DNA of 64,000 bases. It comes from Streptomyces sp. SID8352. Lineage in GTDB: Bacteria; Actinomycetota; Actinomycetes; Streptomycetales; Streptomycetaceae. Below, piece by piece: positions 48,066 through 57,955 of the stretch. The stretch covers positions 43,683 to 107,682 of the forward strand of contig NZ_WWGX01000028.1 in assembly GCF_009862265.1 (NCBI RefSeq). Reading direction: 5' to 3'. Position 1 is the first letter of the stretch; every line of letters starts with the position of its first letter. The translations under genes and the position numbers were made by a program. The notes beneath the pieces are model-generated. The model saw only the letters and a list, made by a program, of their open reading frames with translations. It was not told the origin of the DNA and ran no database searches.

Positions 48066-48655
48066 GAAGCCGGCGGGAGATCTGCTCCGGGCTCCATGCC
48101 GTCGCCCATCTTCTGTCCTGGCGGTGCGGCTTGTTCAGGCGCTTCCACGCGGGCGTCCTGGGCCCGGTGACGATCGTGCCGTCGGGACGACGGACACTGC
48201 CGGCGAGCCGTTCCTGTACGTATCCACGCAACCTGTCGTTGCCTGCGATTCTGGCTGCCTTCGGGCGCTTCGCGGCCTGTTGTGCCTTCCACTGCGCGAC
48301 CGTGGCCCGGTACTCCTGCTTCCCGCTGCGGGCGGCGGCGTTGCGGCGCAACTCGCGCGAGATCGTCCCCGGGTCACGCCCGACCGCGCGGGCGATCTCT
48401 CGCACGCCCTTGTCCTGGGCACGCAGAATCGCGATCTCCTCGCGCTCCTCGAAGGACAGGTAGCGGCCGGTGGGCCCGGGCAGAGAGATCGGCGGCATGC
48501 CACCAGCGTGACGAAACCACCGAGAGCCGACCGGCACCGAAACCCTGACCACCAGCGATGCCTCAGCCGTCGTGATGCCCGTGGCGATCAGCCGCCAGAA
48601 CTGCCGCTGCACCACCCGCGACGGATCAGGCCGGCCAGGCGAGCGCATCGCCGGT
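48066..48655 (-). pseudogene. IS30-family transposase N-terminal fragment
   Basis: The minus strand reads VVQRQFWRLIATGITTAEAS, RYLSFEEREEIAILRAQDKG, then the HTH IARAVGRDPGTISRELRRNA and WSPEQISRRL, the N-terminal half of IS30 transposases. The DDE catalytic half is missing and has been replaced by the IS3 tail. Confidence 0.75.
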
Positions 48656-49338
48656 CTTCCTGTTCCAATCCTTCGTAGCGATCTCGAACACCTCCGAAAT
48701 GAAGGCGTTGCGACGACCGATTGAATCCGCCCTGTGCCCCGTGATCGGTGTGCATCACGGCTCCGATGAGGCTGCCGCGGGTCCTGATCGCGGTGGTGAG
48801 GGCGTCGATGACGAGTTCGGTGCGTATGTGGTCGGCGATCGCCCAGCCGGCCAGACGCTGTGAGCAGAGATCGATGACGGTCGCGAGTTAGCAGAACTTC
48901 TTGCCGCCGATGGGCAGGTAGGTGATGTCGCCGACGTACTTCGTGTTCGGGGCGCCGGCGGGGAAGTCCCGGCCGATCAGGTCCGGTGCCTTCGCGGCGG
49001 CCGGGTCCGGGACGTTTGTGCGGTGCCGGCGTCGCAGACGGACTCCCTCGATCCCGATGGTCCTCATGATCCCCGCGACACGCTTGTGGTTGACCGCCCG
49101 GCCGTCGTCGTCGCGGAGTTCGGCGGTGATCCGCGGGGGCACCGCGGGTGCCGTCGGATTCCTTGTGGATCTGGCGTATCCGGGCCGCGAGCCGGCCCTG
49201 GGCAGCCCGGCGGGGCGCCCGCGCGGGGGCAGTGCAGCGCCAGTAGTAGAAGCTGGAACGGGCGATCCCGAGAATGACGCAGAGCCGCTCGACGCCGTAT
49301 CGGCGCTGGTGACCGTCAACGAACTGGCAGCGGTTCAC
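48656..49338 (-). pseudogene. Degenerate IS3-family OrfB
   Basis: It starts QRRYGVERLCVILGIARSSF YYWR-like and continues, after a frameshift near 49150, as RITAELRDDDGRAVNHKRVA and NTKYVGDITYLPIGGKKF. A stop (TAA near 48888) follows, then ATVIDLCSQRLAGWAIADHI and HTDHGAQ. At least two lesions make it inactive. The sequence beyond HTDHGAQ is lost at the IS30 junction. Confidence 0.75.
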
Positions 49339-49623
49339 CAGTGCGTCGCCCCGGCGGAATACCGGGCAGCCTTGCGGAGAATGTTACGCTCTTCCTCCAG
49401 CTCACGGATCCTCTTCCTCGCGGCGGCCAACTCCGCCTGAACCGCGTCACCGCCAGACTGCGGAGCGGGCGCCGGAGCGGAGTCCGTCGGCGGCCCGGAT
49501 CCAGTTCCGCAGTGTCCCGGTGTTCACTCCGAGGTCGGCGGCGACCGACTTGCTCGTCGCTCCCGGACGCGACCGGTACAGCGCGACTGCATCCGCCTTG
49601 AACCCGGCGGGGTAGTGCTTCAT
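49335..49623 (-). pseudogene. Degenerate IS3-family OrfA
   Basis: ATG at 49623: MKHYPAGFKADAVALYRSRP, with HTH VAADLGVNTGTLRNWI. A frameshift near 49485 separates it from its leucine-zipper end AELAAARKRIRELEEERNIL, which stops next to the OrfB start. Confidence 0.75.
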
Positions 49624-49681
49624 CCCCACGAGGACTCCGTTCCCCTGGACCATCAAGATCCAAGTCTCTCCGGTGTCCAAG

Positions 49682-49893
49682 ATCCGAGGCCAGGGCCCTT
49701 CGGTGATCTCGCCCTCCAGGGCGGAGTCCAGCACCCGCTTGGTCAGCTGCTGCAGCCTGCCCTCGCCTCAGCTGCGCCCCTCCGTGCAGGCGCAGTCCAC
49801 CAGCATCGCGATCAACCGCTTATCCTTCACCGTACTTGACGGAGCCTGGACCGGCTGCTCAGCAGGTTCGTGTTCAACGACAGGGTCGGTCAT
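49682..49893 (-). pseudogene. IS256-family transposase N-terminal relic
   Basis: From ATG 49893 the minus strand reads MTDPVVEHEPAEQ, KDKRLIAMLVDCACTEG, a stop, then RLQQLTKRVLDSALEGEIT, the same N-terminal segment as the intact transposase at 38863. The remainder is absent. Confidence 0.7.
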
Positions 49894-49978
49894 CTCTGGC
49901 GTTTCCTTGATCACCAGATCTGCCGTTGACTACATGGATACTCCCTCGGGTAGGCAGTGCGAGGCTCTGGCCGGTTGC

Positions 49979-51178
49979 TCAGACCCGGGGTACCCGGACG
50001 ATCAGGGCGTCACCCTGGCCGCCGCCGCCGCACAGCCCGGCCGCGCCGACGCCGCCGCCGCGCCGCTTCAGCTCCAGAGCCAGGTGGAGTACGAGACGTG
50101 CGCCGGACATTCCGATCGGGTGACCGAGTGCGATGGCGCCGCCGTTCACGTTCACCTTTTCGGTGGCCACGCCGAGGTCCTTCATTGACTGCACGGCCAC
50201 GGCGGCGAACGCCTCGTTGATCTCGATGAGGTCCAGGTCGGAGACCTCCAGGCCCTCCTTCTTCAGGGCGTGTCGGATGGCATTGGACGGCTGGGAGTGC
50301 AGCGAGTTGTCCGGGCCGGCCGCGTTGCCGTGGGCGCCGATCTCGGCGATCCAGTCCAGGCCCAGCTCCTCGGCCTTGGCCTTGCTCATCACGACCACGG
50401 CCGCGGCGCCGTCGGAGATCTGCGAGGAGGAGCCGGCGGTGATCGTGCCATCCTTGGCGAAGGCCGGGCGCAGCCTGCTCAGCGACTCCGCCGTGGTGTC
50501 GCCGCGGATGCCCTCGTCCTTGCTGAACAGGACCGGGTCGCCCTTGTGCTGGGGGATCTCCACCGGGGTGATCTCGGCCTCGAAGACGCCGTTCCTCTGC
50601 GCTGCAGCGGCCCGCTGGTGGGACAGGGCGGCGATCTCGTCCTGCTCGGCGCGCGCGAGGCCCAGGCGGGTGTTGTGCTTCTCCGCCGACTCTCCCATGG
50701 CGATGCCCTCGAAGGAGTCGGTCAGACCGTCGTGGGCCATCGCGTCCAGCATCTGCACCGCGCCGTACTTGTAGCCCTCGCGGGACTTCGGCAGGAGATG
50801 CGGGGCGTTGGTCATGGACTCCTGGCCGCCGGCCACGACCACGTCGAACTCACCCGCACGGATCAGCTGGTCGGCGAGCGCGACGGCATCCAGTCCGGAC
50901 AGGCACACCTTGTTGATGGTGAGCGCCGGGACACTCATCGGGATACCGGCCTTGACCGCGGCCTGCCGCGCGGGGATCTGCCCGGCACCGGCCTGCAGCA
51001 CCTGGCCCATGATCACGTACTGCACCTGGTCGCCCCCGATTCCCGCACGGTCGAGGGCGGCCTTGATCGCGAAGCCGCCGAGGTCGGCTCCCGAGAAGGG
51101 CTTCAGCGAGCCGAGCAGTCGTCCCATGGGCGTACGAGCGCCCGCGACGATCACCGAGCTGTTCGTTCCGGAAGACAT
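49979..51178 (-). CDS. Acetyl-CoA C-acetyltransferase (thiolase)
   Basis: 399 residues, full length for biosynthetic/degradative thiolases. The acyl-enzyme cysteine is in [11 protein letters not shown] (about residue 89), the histidine in [10 protein letters not shown] and the second cysteine in [11 protein letters not shown]. It splits acetoacetyl-CoA into two acetyl-CoA, or the reverse. It is the last gene of the leftward operon. Together with the CoA-transferase at 60772-62194 and the BKACE enzyme it forms a plausible route from acetoacetate to acetyl-CoA. The 238-bp gap upstream to the MBL gene may hold its own promoter. Confidence 0.93.
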   Translation of the reverse strand: MSSGTNSSVIVAGARTPMGRLLGSLKPFSGADLGGFAIKAALDRAGIGGDQVQYVIMGQVLQAGAGQIPARQAAVKAGIPMSVPALTINKVCLSGLDAVALADQLIRAGEFDVVVAGGQESMTNAPHLLPKSREGYKYGAVQMLDAMAHDGLTDSFEGIAMGESAEKHNTRLGLARAEQDEIAALSHQRAAAAQRNGVFEAEITPVEIPQHKGDPVLFSKDEGIRGDTTAESLSRLRPAFAKDGTITAGSSSQISDGAAAVVVMSKAKAEELGLDWIAEIGAHGNAAGPDNSLHSQPSNAIRHALKKEGLEVSDLDLIEINEAFAAVAVQSMKDLGVATEKVNVNGGAIALGHPIGMSGARLVLHLALELKRRGGGVGAAGLCGGGGQGDALIVRVPRV

Positions 51179-51416
51179 GACTTGAGATCCCCTTACCAGC
51201 CTTCACGGCTGAGCATTGTTCTCGAGGGTTTCTTGATGACGCGTGCCCAGTGCGTGAAGTGGCTGAGCTGACGCACGGACAGGTCATCGAGGTGCTGGTC
51301 GCCAGCTGGCGGATCAGGTCCTCCCCGCTGGTCCATGTGCGGGAGTGGGCCATAACGTGGGCGGTGGATGTCTTTGTCGCTTGGTCACTGTTGTTGCGGC
51401 CCCTTCGGTCGCCGGG

Positions 51417-52268
51417 TCAGCTGTTCGAGCGGATCGGCGTTCCCGGCAGGGCGCCGATCACCCCTGCGTGCTCGCCGATCGGTCCCGTGAGGCGGAGGAG
51501 GTGGTCGAGTTCGCAAGGATCGTGCCCGGTAACGATGCGCCGCACTGCGCCGGAACTCATCAGCTCCGAGACGAGGCCGAAGCCCCGGTACATGCCGGGC
51601 AGATCGGTCACTGAGATGAACGGCATGCGCCGCTCGAGCTCCTCAGTGAAGTGCACGACGTCGGAGGTCAGCAGTACGACGCCCTCGAGGGTGTTGACTG
51701 TGACCATGCTCTGGCCTGGCGTGTGCCCGCCGACAGCGACGACCTCGATTCCTGGTGCCGGGGAGGCACGCGAGACGAAGGTCGTCACGCGTCCTAGGCG
51801 GTGGAGCCGGACCAGCCTGTCGACCTCATCGCGCTCGGCGAAGTGGGAGAGCAGGGGAGCGGACGCGGCCTCCGACGTCCAGAAGTCGAGCTCGGCCTGC
51901 GCGATGTGGAAGGTAGATCGCGGGAAGAGCCCCAGGTTCCCGATGTGGTCCCAGTGCGCGTGGGTGATGATCACCGGATGCCCCGCGCCGACGTCGACTC
52001 CGAGTTCGCGATACGCCGTAGCCGGTGGGAGGAGCACAGTACGTCCGCGTCGGGCCGCCGGTGTGGCGGCGAACCCGGTGTCGATCAGCATGGTCCGGCT
52101 GCGGTTGCGGGCCACCCACAGGTAGTAGTCGGTGGTCTGCGGCCCGTCCGGCTCGCCGTATGTCGCATAGCTCAGATATGCCTCGCTGCGCAGGCCGGTG
52201 CGGGTGCCGTGCCTGACGACGACGAGCTCGTAGAGGTCGTCGTCGTCAGGCACCGGTGACAAGGTCAC
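51417..52268 (-). CDS. MBL-fold metallohydrolase (N-acyl-homoserine-lactonase-like)
   Basis: 283 residues. The metallo-beta-lactamase motif THAHWDHIGN and the downstream ligands in GGHTPGQS and VTGHDPCE are all present, so two metal ions can bind. The N-terminal GTRTGLRSEAYLSY and overall layout are those of AttM-like lactonases. Here it is in a catabolic operon, so it may open a lactone or cleave a thioester of the pathway substrate rather than quench signals. Its ATG overlaps the stop of the CMD gene (ATGA). Confidence 0.85.
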   Translation of the reverse strand: MTLSPVPDDDDLYELVVVRHGTRTGLRSEAYLSYATYGEPDGPQTTDYYLWVARNRSRTMLIDTGFAATPAARRGRTVLLPPATAYRELGVDVGAGHPVIITHAHWDHIGNLGLFPRSTFHIAQAELDFWTSEAASAPLLSHFAERDEVDRLVRLHRLGRVTTFVSRASPAPGIEVVAVGGHTPGQSMVTVNTLEGVVLLTSDVVHFTEELERRMPFISVTDLPGMYRGFGLVSELMSSGAVRRIVTGHDPCELDHLLRLTGPIGEHAGVIGALPGTPIRSNS

Positions 52269-52690
52269 TTCGTGGTGGTGGCGTTCGCCGTCGCGCCGTC
52301 GAAGACCTCGACCGCCGGTTCGAGCCCCTCCGCGCCGACCAGCTCGCGCCAGGCCTCGAAGCCGTCCTGGAAGGCGACGATGCCGGCCTCGGGCAGGGCG
52401 ATCTCGATGGCCTCCAGAATCTCCTGCTCGGTCGCGCCGGATTCGAGGGCGACCCGGATGTGGCTCTGGATGTGGCCCTTCGAAGCGCGCAGCACCGTGA
52501 GGCTGCAGATGAAGATGAGCTCCTTCGTCTTGCGGTCGAGCGTCCGCTGCTTCAGATACGCTGCCGAGACGAGGCCGTTGGCTGCCTTGAGGACGTCGAA
52601 GTCCTGCTTGGCCATCACCTTGTGGTAGTTAAGAACGTACCCGCGGGACCGGGCCATCTCGTCGATATATTCCTGTGCTTCGCTGCTCAT
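52265..52690 (-). CDS. Carboxymuconolactone decarboxylase family protein
   Basis: 141 residues with the AhpD/CMD helical fold: LKQRTLDRKTKELIFICSLT, then RASKGHIQSHIRVALESGAT, where the Cys...His pair of the family appears as C84...H92/H96 without the second cysteine. The role is a decarboxylation, isomerisation or other small-molecule step; it cannot be told from sequence. The start overlaps the upstream stop (TAATG), and the end overlaps the MBL start. Confidence 0.85.
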   Translation of the reverse strand: MSSEAQEYIDEMARSRGYVLNYHKVMAKQDFDVLKAANGLVSAAYLKQRTLDRKTKELIFICSLTVLRASKGHIQSHIRVALESGATEQEILEAIEIALPEAGIVAFQDGFEAWRELVGAEGLEPAVEVFDGATANATTTK

Positions 52691-53613
52691 TACTGCTGTC
52701 CTTCGTTTGGCTTTGCTACCGGGCGGGAGCGGAACGAAATGTTGTTCTGGAGCTCGTACCAGCGTGCGAGCTCGGTGTGGTCGAGGTTCTCCCCTGGCAG
52801 CCCGTCCTGGGCGGCCCGTGCCACCTCGCAGGCGGTGGCGGTGACGGGGGAGTCGACGTCGAGGGCGGCCGCGAGGTCGCGGGCGATCCCCAGGTCCTTG
52901 ACCATGAGGTTCATGGCGAATCCGGACTGGTAGGTGCCGGTCAGGATGTGCTGCGGGTACTTCACCTTGGTTGCCTGGCTGCGGCCGGTCGAGGCGTTCA
53001 CCACCGCGACCATGGTCGCGGGGGCGATGCCGAAGAGAGTCGCGATGGCGAGGACCTCGGCGGCCGCGGCGACGTTGGTCGCCGACAGCATGTTGTTGAG
53101 CGCCTTGGCGGCATGGCCTGCGCCGGACGGGCCGACATGGATGACGCTGTCCGCCATGGGCTCGATGTGAGGGAGTGCCCGCTCGACGGCATCGGCGGCA
53201 CCGCCCACCATGACCGCCAGCTCGCCCGAGCTCGCTTTGGCGACACCCCCTGAGACAGGGGCGTCGACGTAGGCGATGCCCGCGGCGGCGGCCTGCTCCG
53301 CGAGCGCCCGTGTCGACGCGGGCACCGACGAGCTCATGTCGATGACCAGCGATCCGGGCGGGAGGAGGTGCAGAAGCCCCGAGTCGTCGCCGTCGAGAAC
53401 GGACTCGACGATGACGCTGTTCGGCAGCATCAGGATGACGGTGTCGACATCGCCGGGGATCGCCTTGAGCGTGGAGAGCGCTGTCGCTCTCAGTTCGGCC
53501 GCGAGGTCGGCAGCCGAGGGGCCGACGTCGTAGAGCACGACGGCGTGCTGTGCGGCGTAGTTGCGGGCCATCGGCACGCCCATCTTGCCAAGGCCGACGA
53601 AGAGGGTGCTCAT
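52690..53613 (-). CDS. 3-hydroxyisobutyrate dehydrogenase family protein
   Basis: 307 residues from ATG 53613 (AGGGAGCAGCC upstream). Rossmann motif FVGLGKMGVPMARN at the N-terminus. Substrate loop IAYVDAPVSGGVAKASSGEL (about 117-136) and the catalytic lysine in GHAAKALNNML (about 170) are those of beta-hydroxyacid dehydrogenases. It oxidises a 3-hydroxy acid with NAD(P)+. It is the first gene of the leftward operon. The 3-hydroxyacyl-CoA hydrolase at 59681 could supply its substrate, as in valine-type catabolism. Confidence 0.9.
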   Translation of the reverse strand: MSTLFVGLGKMGVPMARNYAAQHAVVLYDVGPSAADLAAELRATALSTLKAIPGDVDTVILMLPNSVIVESVLDGDDSGLLHLLPPGSLVIDMSSSVPASTRALAEQAAAAGIAYVDAPVSGGVAKASSGELAVMVGGAADAVERALPHIEPMADSVIHVGPSGAGHAAKALNNMLSATNVAAAAEVLAIATLFGIAPATMVAVVNASTGRSQATKVKYPQHILTGTYQSGFAMNLMVKDLGIARDLAAALDVDSPVTATACEVARAAQDGLPGENLDHTELARWYELQNNISFRSRPVAKPNEGQQ

Positions 53614-53805
53614 CGTGGCTGCTCCCTTGTAGAACGTCGGACCCATGTCGTGATGCGCGTGAGCGGCATGACTTCCTTTCCGCTGTGGTTCCCGTCTTGG
53701 TCCGGGGAACGGCGTAGCGCCACGATAGCTACGCGAGAAGCGGGAAATGAGGTGGACAAACGCCACTGAAGTCGGGGTTCGGTGGTGGACTGTCCCACCG
53801 GCCGC

Positions 53806-55572
53806 TCACCCGGTGAACGATGGATCGACTTGCTCGACGAGGGTCCGCAGCTGGCACGCGAGCGCCACGAGCGTGCTGCGCGGAGTGTGCCGCCAAGTCG
53901 GGCCGAGCAGCTCGTCGACCCGGCTGAGTCGCTTCACGAGCGTGTTCGAGTGGATGAACAGGGCGTCAGCTGTGCGGCGCAGACTGGCGTCCTGCGCGAA
54001 GTACTGCGTGACCGTCCCTGCGAGATCGGTCCCGCGGTCAGCGTCGTACTGCAGGAGCGGCCCGAGGTGCCCTTCGACGAAGGCAGCCAGGTCAACGTGC
54101 CGAGAGGGGTCGAAGACCGTCGCATACGGCGTGAGCGTCGCCGTTTCCACGGGAGCGCCGGTCATGCCGAGCGAACGGGCCACGAGCGTGCTGCGCACGA
54201 GCGTCGCCAACTGCGCTTCGACGGGCCGGCGCGCGCTGAACGGCGCGTAACATACGGCGAAGGCGTGCGCGCCGGTGCCCGCGACCGCGCTGGTAACTCG
54301 CGCCGCACGCTCGGCGGCTTCACCGCCGCACAGCCCGACGATCGTGCCGCGGAATTCGCCGAAGAGGGCCGACTTCCCATCGCCGGTCGCGTTGACCGCA
54401 GCGAGGGTCGAGGAGATTCCTTCCGGATCCATCGCGACGCAGATGCTGTGCGAGTACGAGTGCACCGTGATGCCGCGCGCATTCGCTCTGGCCAACGTGT
54501 CGCGTTCGATCGGACCGCGGGTGCGGAGGATCTCGCTGGTCAGCTCGCCGCGGGCGCGCTGACCAGCTTCGACGACGGCGCGGTTGCGCAGCACGAGCAT
54601 GGCGAGGATCTGACCGCAGCGTTCGATGATGTAGTTGTCCTCGCTGCTCTGCACTCTCTCGGAGACGTGGACGAGGAGGCCGAGTCGGTCGTGTGCGGCG
54701 ACGACATCGACGATCAGGGCGTGCAGCCCGGCGTCGACATCGACCTGTGCGACGCGCGACGCCGCGGTGGCTTTGTGTGAGCGATCGGGCAGCACGTGTG
54801 GGACGGCTATGTCGGGGGCGCCGTCGCTGCACGCCAGGACGTTACTCCGCCCGTCGAAGAGGATCGCGTGCCCGGGCACGGCGTGCGTGAGCTGGTCGAG
54901 CACCTCTGCGTAGCCGCCCCCCTGCAGGACGGTGTTGGTGAGCGCGTCATGCACGTCGTTGCCCCGACGCAGCGATCCGGCAGTGCTCTCCACGACCTCT
55001 TGCAGCGCAGTGAGCTCATGCACCGCATCCTGGCTGCGTTGGTACAGGCTGGCGTTGCGCAGGGTGACCGAGGCGTGGTTGGCGAAGGCGCTGAGCATCG
55101 CGATCTCGTCGGGCTGGAATGAGCGAGGCGAGCGCTGACCGGCGAACAGAACGCCGCGCAGCTCGCCGCCGTCGAGCAGGGGCACGCCGAGCAGGGCGAC
55201 GATGCCCTCGAGTCGCATCCGACGGTCAAACTGCTCGCAGTGCGGGAAGGAGTCGTCGGCGAAGTAGTCGGCTGTCCAGGCGGGGGCGAGGGTCATTTCC
55301 ACGAGGCCGGCGATGCCCACGCCCTGCTCGAGCTGGGCTGCGCGGAACTCCTCGGAGAAGGTGCCCTCGGCCGCACGTATGACGCGCTGCCCGTTCTCGA
55401 GCACGGTGAGGTAGACGAGGTCGGTGGCGATGAGCGGATACGCGTGCCGCACGATGGACTGCAGCACGTCGTCGACCGCGGCGAGCTCGGTGAGCGAGCG
55501 CGCGGTCGCATACAGCGCGCGCAGCCGACGGGACTGATCGCGGACCTCAAGGCCCGGTTCTATCGGCGACAT
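53806..55572 (-). CDS. GAF-domain PucR-type transcriptional regulator
   Basis: 588 residues from ATG 55572 (GGGAAG upstream). The N-terminal GAF domain (about 20-180: LVYLTVLENGQRVIRAAEGT, GVGIAGLVEM) should bind a small-molecule signal. A middle region follows, and the C-terminal PucR/CdaR helix-turn-helix (about 530-575) has YFAQDASLRRTADALFIHSN and RLSRVDELLG. It stands between the two divergent catabolic operons, so it is the likely activator of the island. It is 110 bp from the opposite operon and 192 bp before the 3-hydroxyisobutyrate dehydrogenase gene. Confidence 0.88.
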   Translation of the reverse strand: MSPIEPGLEVRDQSRRLRALYATARSLTELAAVDDVLQSIVRHAYPLIATDLVYLTVLENGQRVIRAAEGTFSEEFRAAQLEQGVGIAGLVEMTLAPAWTADYFADDSFPHCEQFDRRMRLEGIVALLGVPLLDGGELRGVLFAGQRSPRSFQPDEIAMLSAFANHASVTLRNASLYQRSQDAVHELTALQEVVESTAGSLRRGNDVHDALTNTVLQGGGYAEVLDQLTHAVPGHAILFDGRSNVLACSDGAPDIAVPHVLPDRSHKATAASRVAQVDVDAGLHALIVDVVAAHDRLGLLVHVSERVQSSEDNYIIERCGQILAMLVLRNRAVVEAGQRARGELTSEILRTRGPIERDTLARANARGITVHSYSHSICVAMDPEGISSTLAAVNATGDGKSALFGEFRGTIVGLCGGEAAERAARVTSAVAGTGAHAFAVCYAPFSARRPVEAQLATLVRSTLVARSLGMTGAPVETATLTPYATVFDPSRHVDLAAFVEGHLGPLLQYDADRGTDLAGTVTQYFAQDASLRRTADALFIHSNTLVKRLSRVDELLGPTWRHTPRSTLVALACQLRTLVEQVDPSFTG

Positions 55573-55682
55573 GGCATCTTCCCGTTGATGTAACCGCTTG
55601 TGGTGAACTATCACAGTACGTCGGCGAAGTGGTGGTGGAATCACACCTTCGTTGGCCCAGGAATGCTCATTAGCGTCCTCCT

Positions 55683-56603
55683 GTGCCTCAAGAAACGACA
55701 GCATTGCGTGAACCGCGTGTCTCCGAGCTGACCATCGCGGTGCTCGGCGCCGGACTGATGGGCCACGCCATCGCGGCAGTGTTCGCCGCGGCCGGAGCGC
55801 CCGTCCGCCTGTACGATCCCTCTCCGACCTCTCTCGAGAAGGCGCGCGAGGTGCTGGCTACGAAGCCGGGCGCCGGGGGCGTCATGTTCACCGCCGACCT
55901 CGACGAGGCGATCACGGCCGCCGACCTCGTGCTTGAGGTCGTCCCGGAGGTGATGCAGCTCAAGGCCGAACTGCTGCGCACGGTCTCGCGCGCCGCGCCC
56001 GCAGCGGTCATCGCTACCAACACGTCCGCGTTCCGGATCACCGAGCTCGCGGAATCCGTCCACGACGCGACCCGCTTTGTCGGGGCGCACTTCTTCAACC
56101 CGGCCGATCTCATCCCGCTTGTCGAGGTCACACCCGGCGAGGGCACCGATCCCGAGACGGCGCGCTGGATGGGCGAGGTGCTCACCGCGGCGGGCAAGCG
56201 GCCGGTGCACTTGAGGAAGGACATCCCCGGCTTCATCGCGAACCGGCTGCAGCATGCGCTCTGGCGCGAGGCGTTCGCCCTGGTCGACGCTGGTGTGTGC
56301 GAGCCCGAGACCATCGACATGGTGGTCCTTCAGAGCTTCGGCCCACGGCTCGGCACCGTCGGGCCGATGGAGAACGCCGACTACATCGGCCTCGACCTCC
56401 TGGCGGGGGTGCAGGACTACCTCCTGCCCCACCTCGCCAGGGAGACCTCCGCCTCACCGCTGCTTGCGCGGCTCGTCGCGGAGAACAAGGTCGGCCGCAA
56501 GACCGGCTCAGGCCTCATGGACTGGACTCCTGATCGTGACCACGCCGTTACCAGCCGGCTGCAGTCCCACCTCATCGCCAAGTCAACGACGACCAAAGGA
56601 TGA
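55683..56603 (+). CDS. 3-hydroxyacyl-CoA dehydrogenase family protein (carnitine-dehydrogenase-like possibility)
   Basis: 306 residues from GTG 55683. NAD-binding motif AVLGAGLMGHAIAAVFAAAG, catalytic-region NTSAFRITELA and the histidine in VGAHFFNPADLIPLVEV. The C-terminal domain is short. Family members of this size include 3-hydroxybutyryl-CoA dehydrogenases and L-carnitine dehydrogenases. With a BKACE enzyme two genes downstream, oxidation of a free beta-hydroxy acid such as carnitine to its beta-keto acid is an attractive reading (inference). It heads the rightward operon; its stop overlaps the MFS start. Confidence 0.88.
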   Translation: MPQETTALREPRVSELTIAVLGAGLMGHAIAAVFAAAGAPVRLYDPSPTSLEKAREVLATKPGAGGVMFTADLDEAITAADLVLEVVPEVMQLKAELLRTVSRAAPAAVIATNTSAFRITELAESVHDATRFVGAHFFNPADLIPLVEVTPGEGTDPETARWMGEVLTAAGKRPVHLRKDIPGFIANRLQHALWREAFALVDAGVCEPETIDMVVLQSFGPRLGTVGPMENADYIGLDLLAGVQDYLLPHLARETSASPLLARLVAENKVGRKTGSGLMDWTPDRDHAVTSRLQSHLIAKSTTTKG

Positions 56604-57955
56604 CCATGTCCGCATCCCCCGCATCGGTGGCAGCGGCACCGCAGCGCCCGTCAGCCGAGACGATCGCGCACATCACGCGACGCCTGCTCCCCATCCTCCT
56701 GCTCATCTACGTGATGTCGTTCCTCGACCGCACGAACCTGGGCCTCGCCCAGCGTGACCTGGAGGCCGACCTCGGCATCTCCGCCGCCGCTTACGGCCTC
56801 GGAGCCGGGCTCTTCTTCCTCACCTACGCGGTGTTCGAGGTACCCTCCAACCTGATCCTCGCCAAGGTCGGCGCCCGCCTCTGGCTGTTCCGCATCGCCA
56901 TCACCTGGGGCATCATCGCGATAGCGATGGCGTTCGTGTGGAACGAGACGTCGTTTTACGTGATGCGCTTGCTGCTCGGCGCCGCCGAGGCCGGTCTGTA
57001 CCCGGGCGTGCTGTTCTTCCTGACCAAGTGGTATCCGCACGCCGAGCGGGCGAAGATCCAGGGGATGTTCATCCTGGGCGCCCCCATCGCGTCGGTCATC
57101 GGCGGCCCGCTCGGCGGCGCACTGCTCCAGCTCGACGGCGCCTCCGGGTTCCACGGCTGGCAGTGGATGTTCGTCATCGAGGGCATCCCGACGCTCATCC
57201 TCGCGTTCGTGCTGCTCGCGACCCTGCCCGACCGGCCTACGAAGGCCAAGTGGCTCGACCCGCTCGTCGCGCAGCAGGTCGAGGACTTCGTCGAGGCCGA
57301 GAACAAGGCGGGAGCCGAGCGCAGCGGGAACCACAACTTCCTCAAGGTGCTGCGTGACCGGCAGATCCTCGTGATCGCGATCGCGTACTTCTCGACCCAG
57401 GTCGCGGTGTACTCACTGTCCTACTTCCTGCCGTCGATCATCGCCCAGATCGGCACCTTCGATAACAACGTAGTGATCGGCGTGCTGTCGGCCGTGCCGT
57501 GGCTGTTCGGCGGCATCGGCTCCGTGCTCATCACGCGCCGTGCCCGTAGCAGGAACACGTCGAGGTTCTGGATCATCATCAGTCTCGCGGCCGCCGTCGT
57601 CGGGCTCGCGGTAGCGGCCTCGGTCGGCGCATGGATCGGCTTCATCGGATTCTGCTTCTTCGGCTTCTTCATGGTGGCCCCGCAGGCACTGCTACTCAGC
57701 CTTGTCGGGCTGCGGATGCAGGGCATGGTGCTCGCCGCCGGAATCGCGGCGGTCAACACCTTCGGCCTGATCGGCGGCTTCGCCGGCCCCTATGCGATGG
57801 GCGCGATGCAGTCTGCGACGGGCGGCAACGCCGCCAGCGGCGTGTGGCTCATCGTCGGCATGAGCGCGATCGGCCTGCTGCTCTCATTCATGCTCACCCG
57901 CCGCGCCGTCGTGGACTTCAAGCCCCCCGCAGCCGAGGCGGGCGAGGCACGATGA
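56600..57955 (+). CDS. MFS transporter, anion:cation symporter type
   Basis: 451 residues with about 12 membrane spans. The family marker LLIYVMSFLDRTNLGLAQRD is in TM1 and its loop, and FLTKWYPHAERAKIQGMFILG follows TM4. Members of the ACS subfamily import organic anions such as phthalate, 4-hydroxyphenylacetate or tartrate analogues with protons. It presumably brings in the substrate of the surrounding pathway. It overlaps both neighbours by 4 bp (ATGA), so it is translationally coupled. Cytoplasmic membrane. Confidence 0.92.
   Translation: MTMSASPASVAAAPQRPSAETIAHITRRLLPILLLIYVMSFLDRTNLGLAQRDLEADLGISAAAYGLGAGLFFLTYAVFEVPSNLILAKVGARLWLFRIAITWGIIAIAMAFVWNETSFYVMRLLLGAAEAGLYPGVLFFLTKWYPHAERAKIQGMFILGAPIASVIGGPLGGALLQLDGASGFHGWQWMFVIEGIPTLILAFVLLATLPDRPTKAKWLDPLVAQQVEDFVEAENKAGAERSGNHNFLKVLRDRQILVIAIAYFSTQVAVYSLSYFLPSIIAQIGTFDNNVVIGVLSAVPWLFGGIGSVLITRRARSRNTSRFWIIISLAAAVVGLAVAASVGAWIGFIGFCFFGFFMVAPQALLLSLVGLRMQGMVLAAGIAAVNTFGLIGGFAGPYAMGAMQSATGGNAASGVWLIVGMSAIGLLLSFMLTRRAVVDFKPPAAEAGEAR

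Noticed and set aside
55600..55646. GTGGTG...ATCAC near-repeats in the divergent promoter of the catabolic island
   Set aside because: The two copies differ in spacing (4 versus 2 bases) and match poorly; not strong enough to call as PucR operators.
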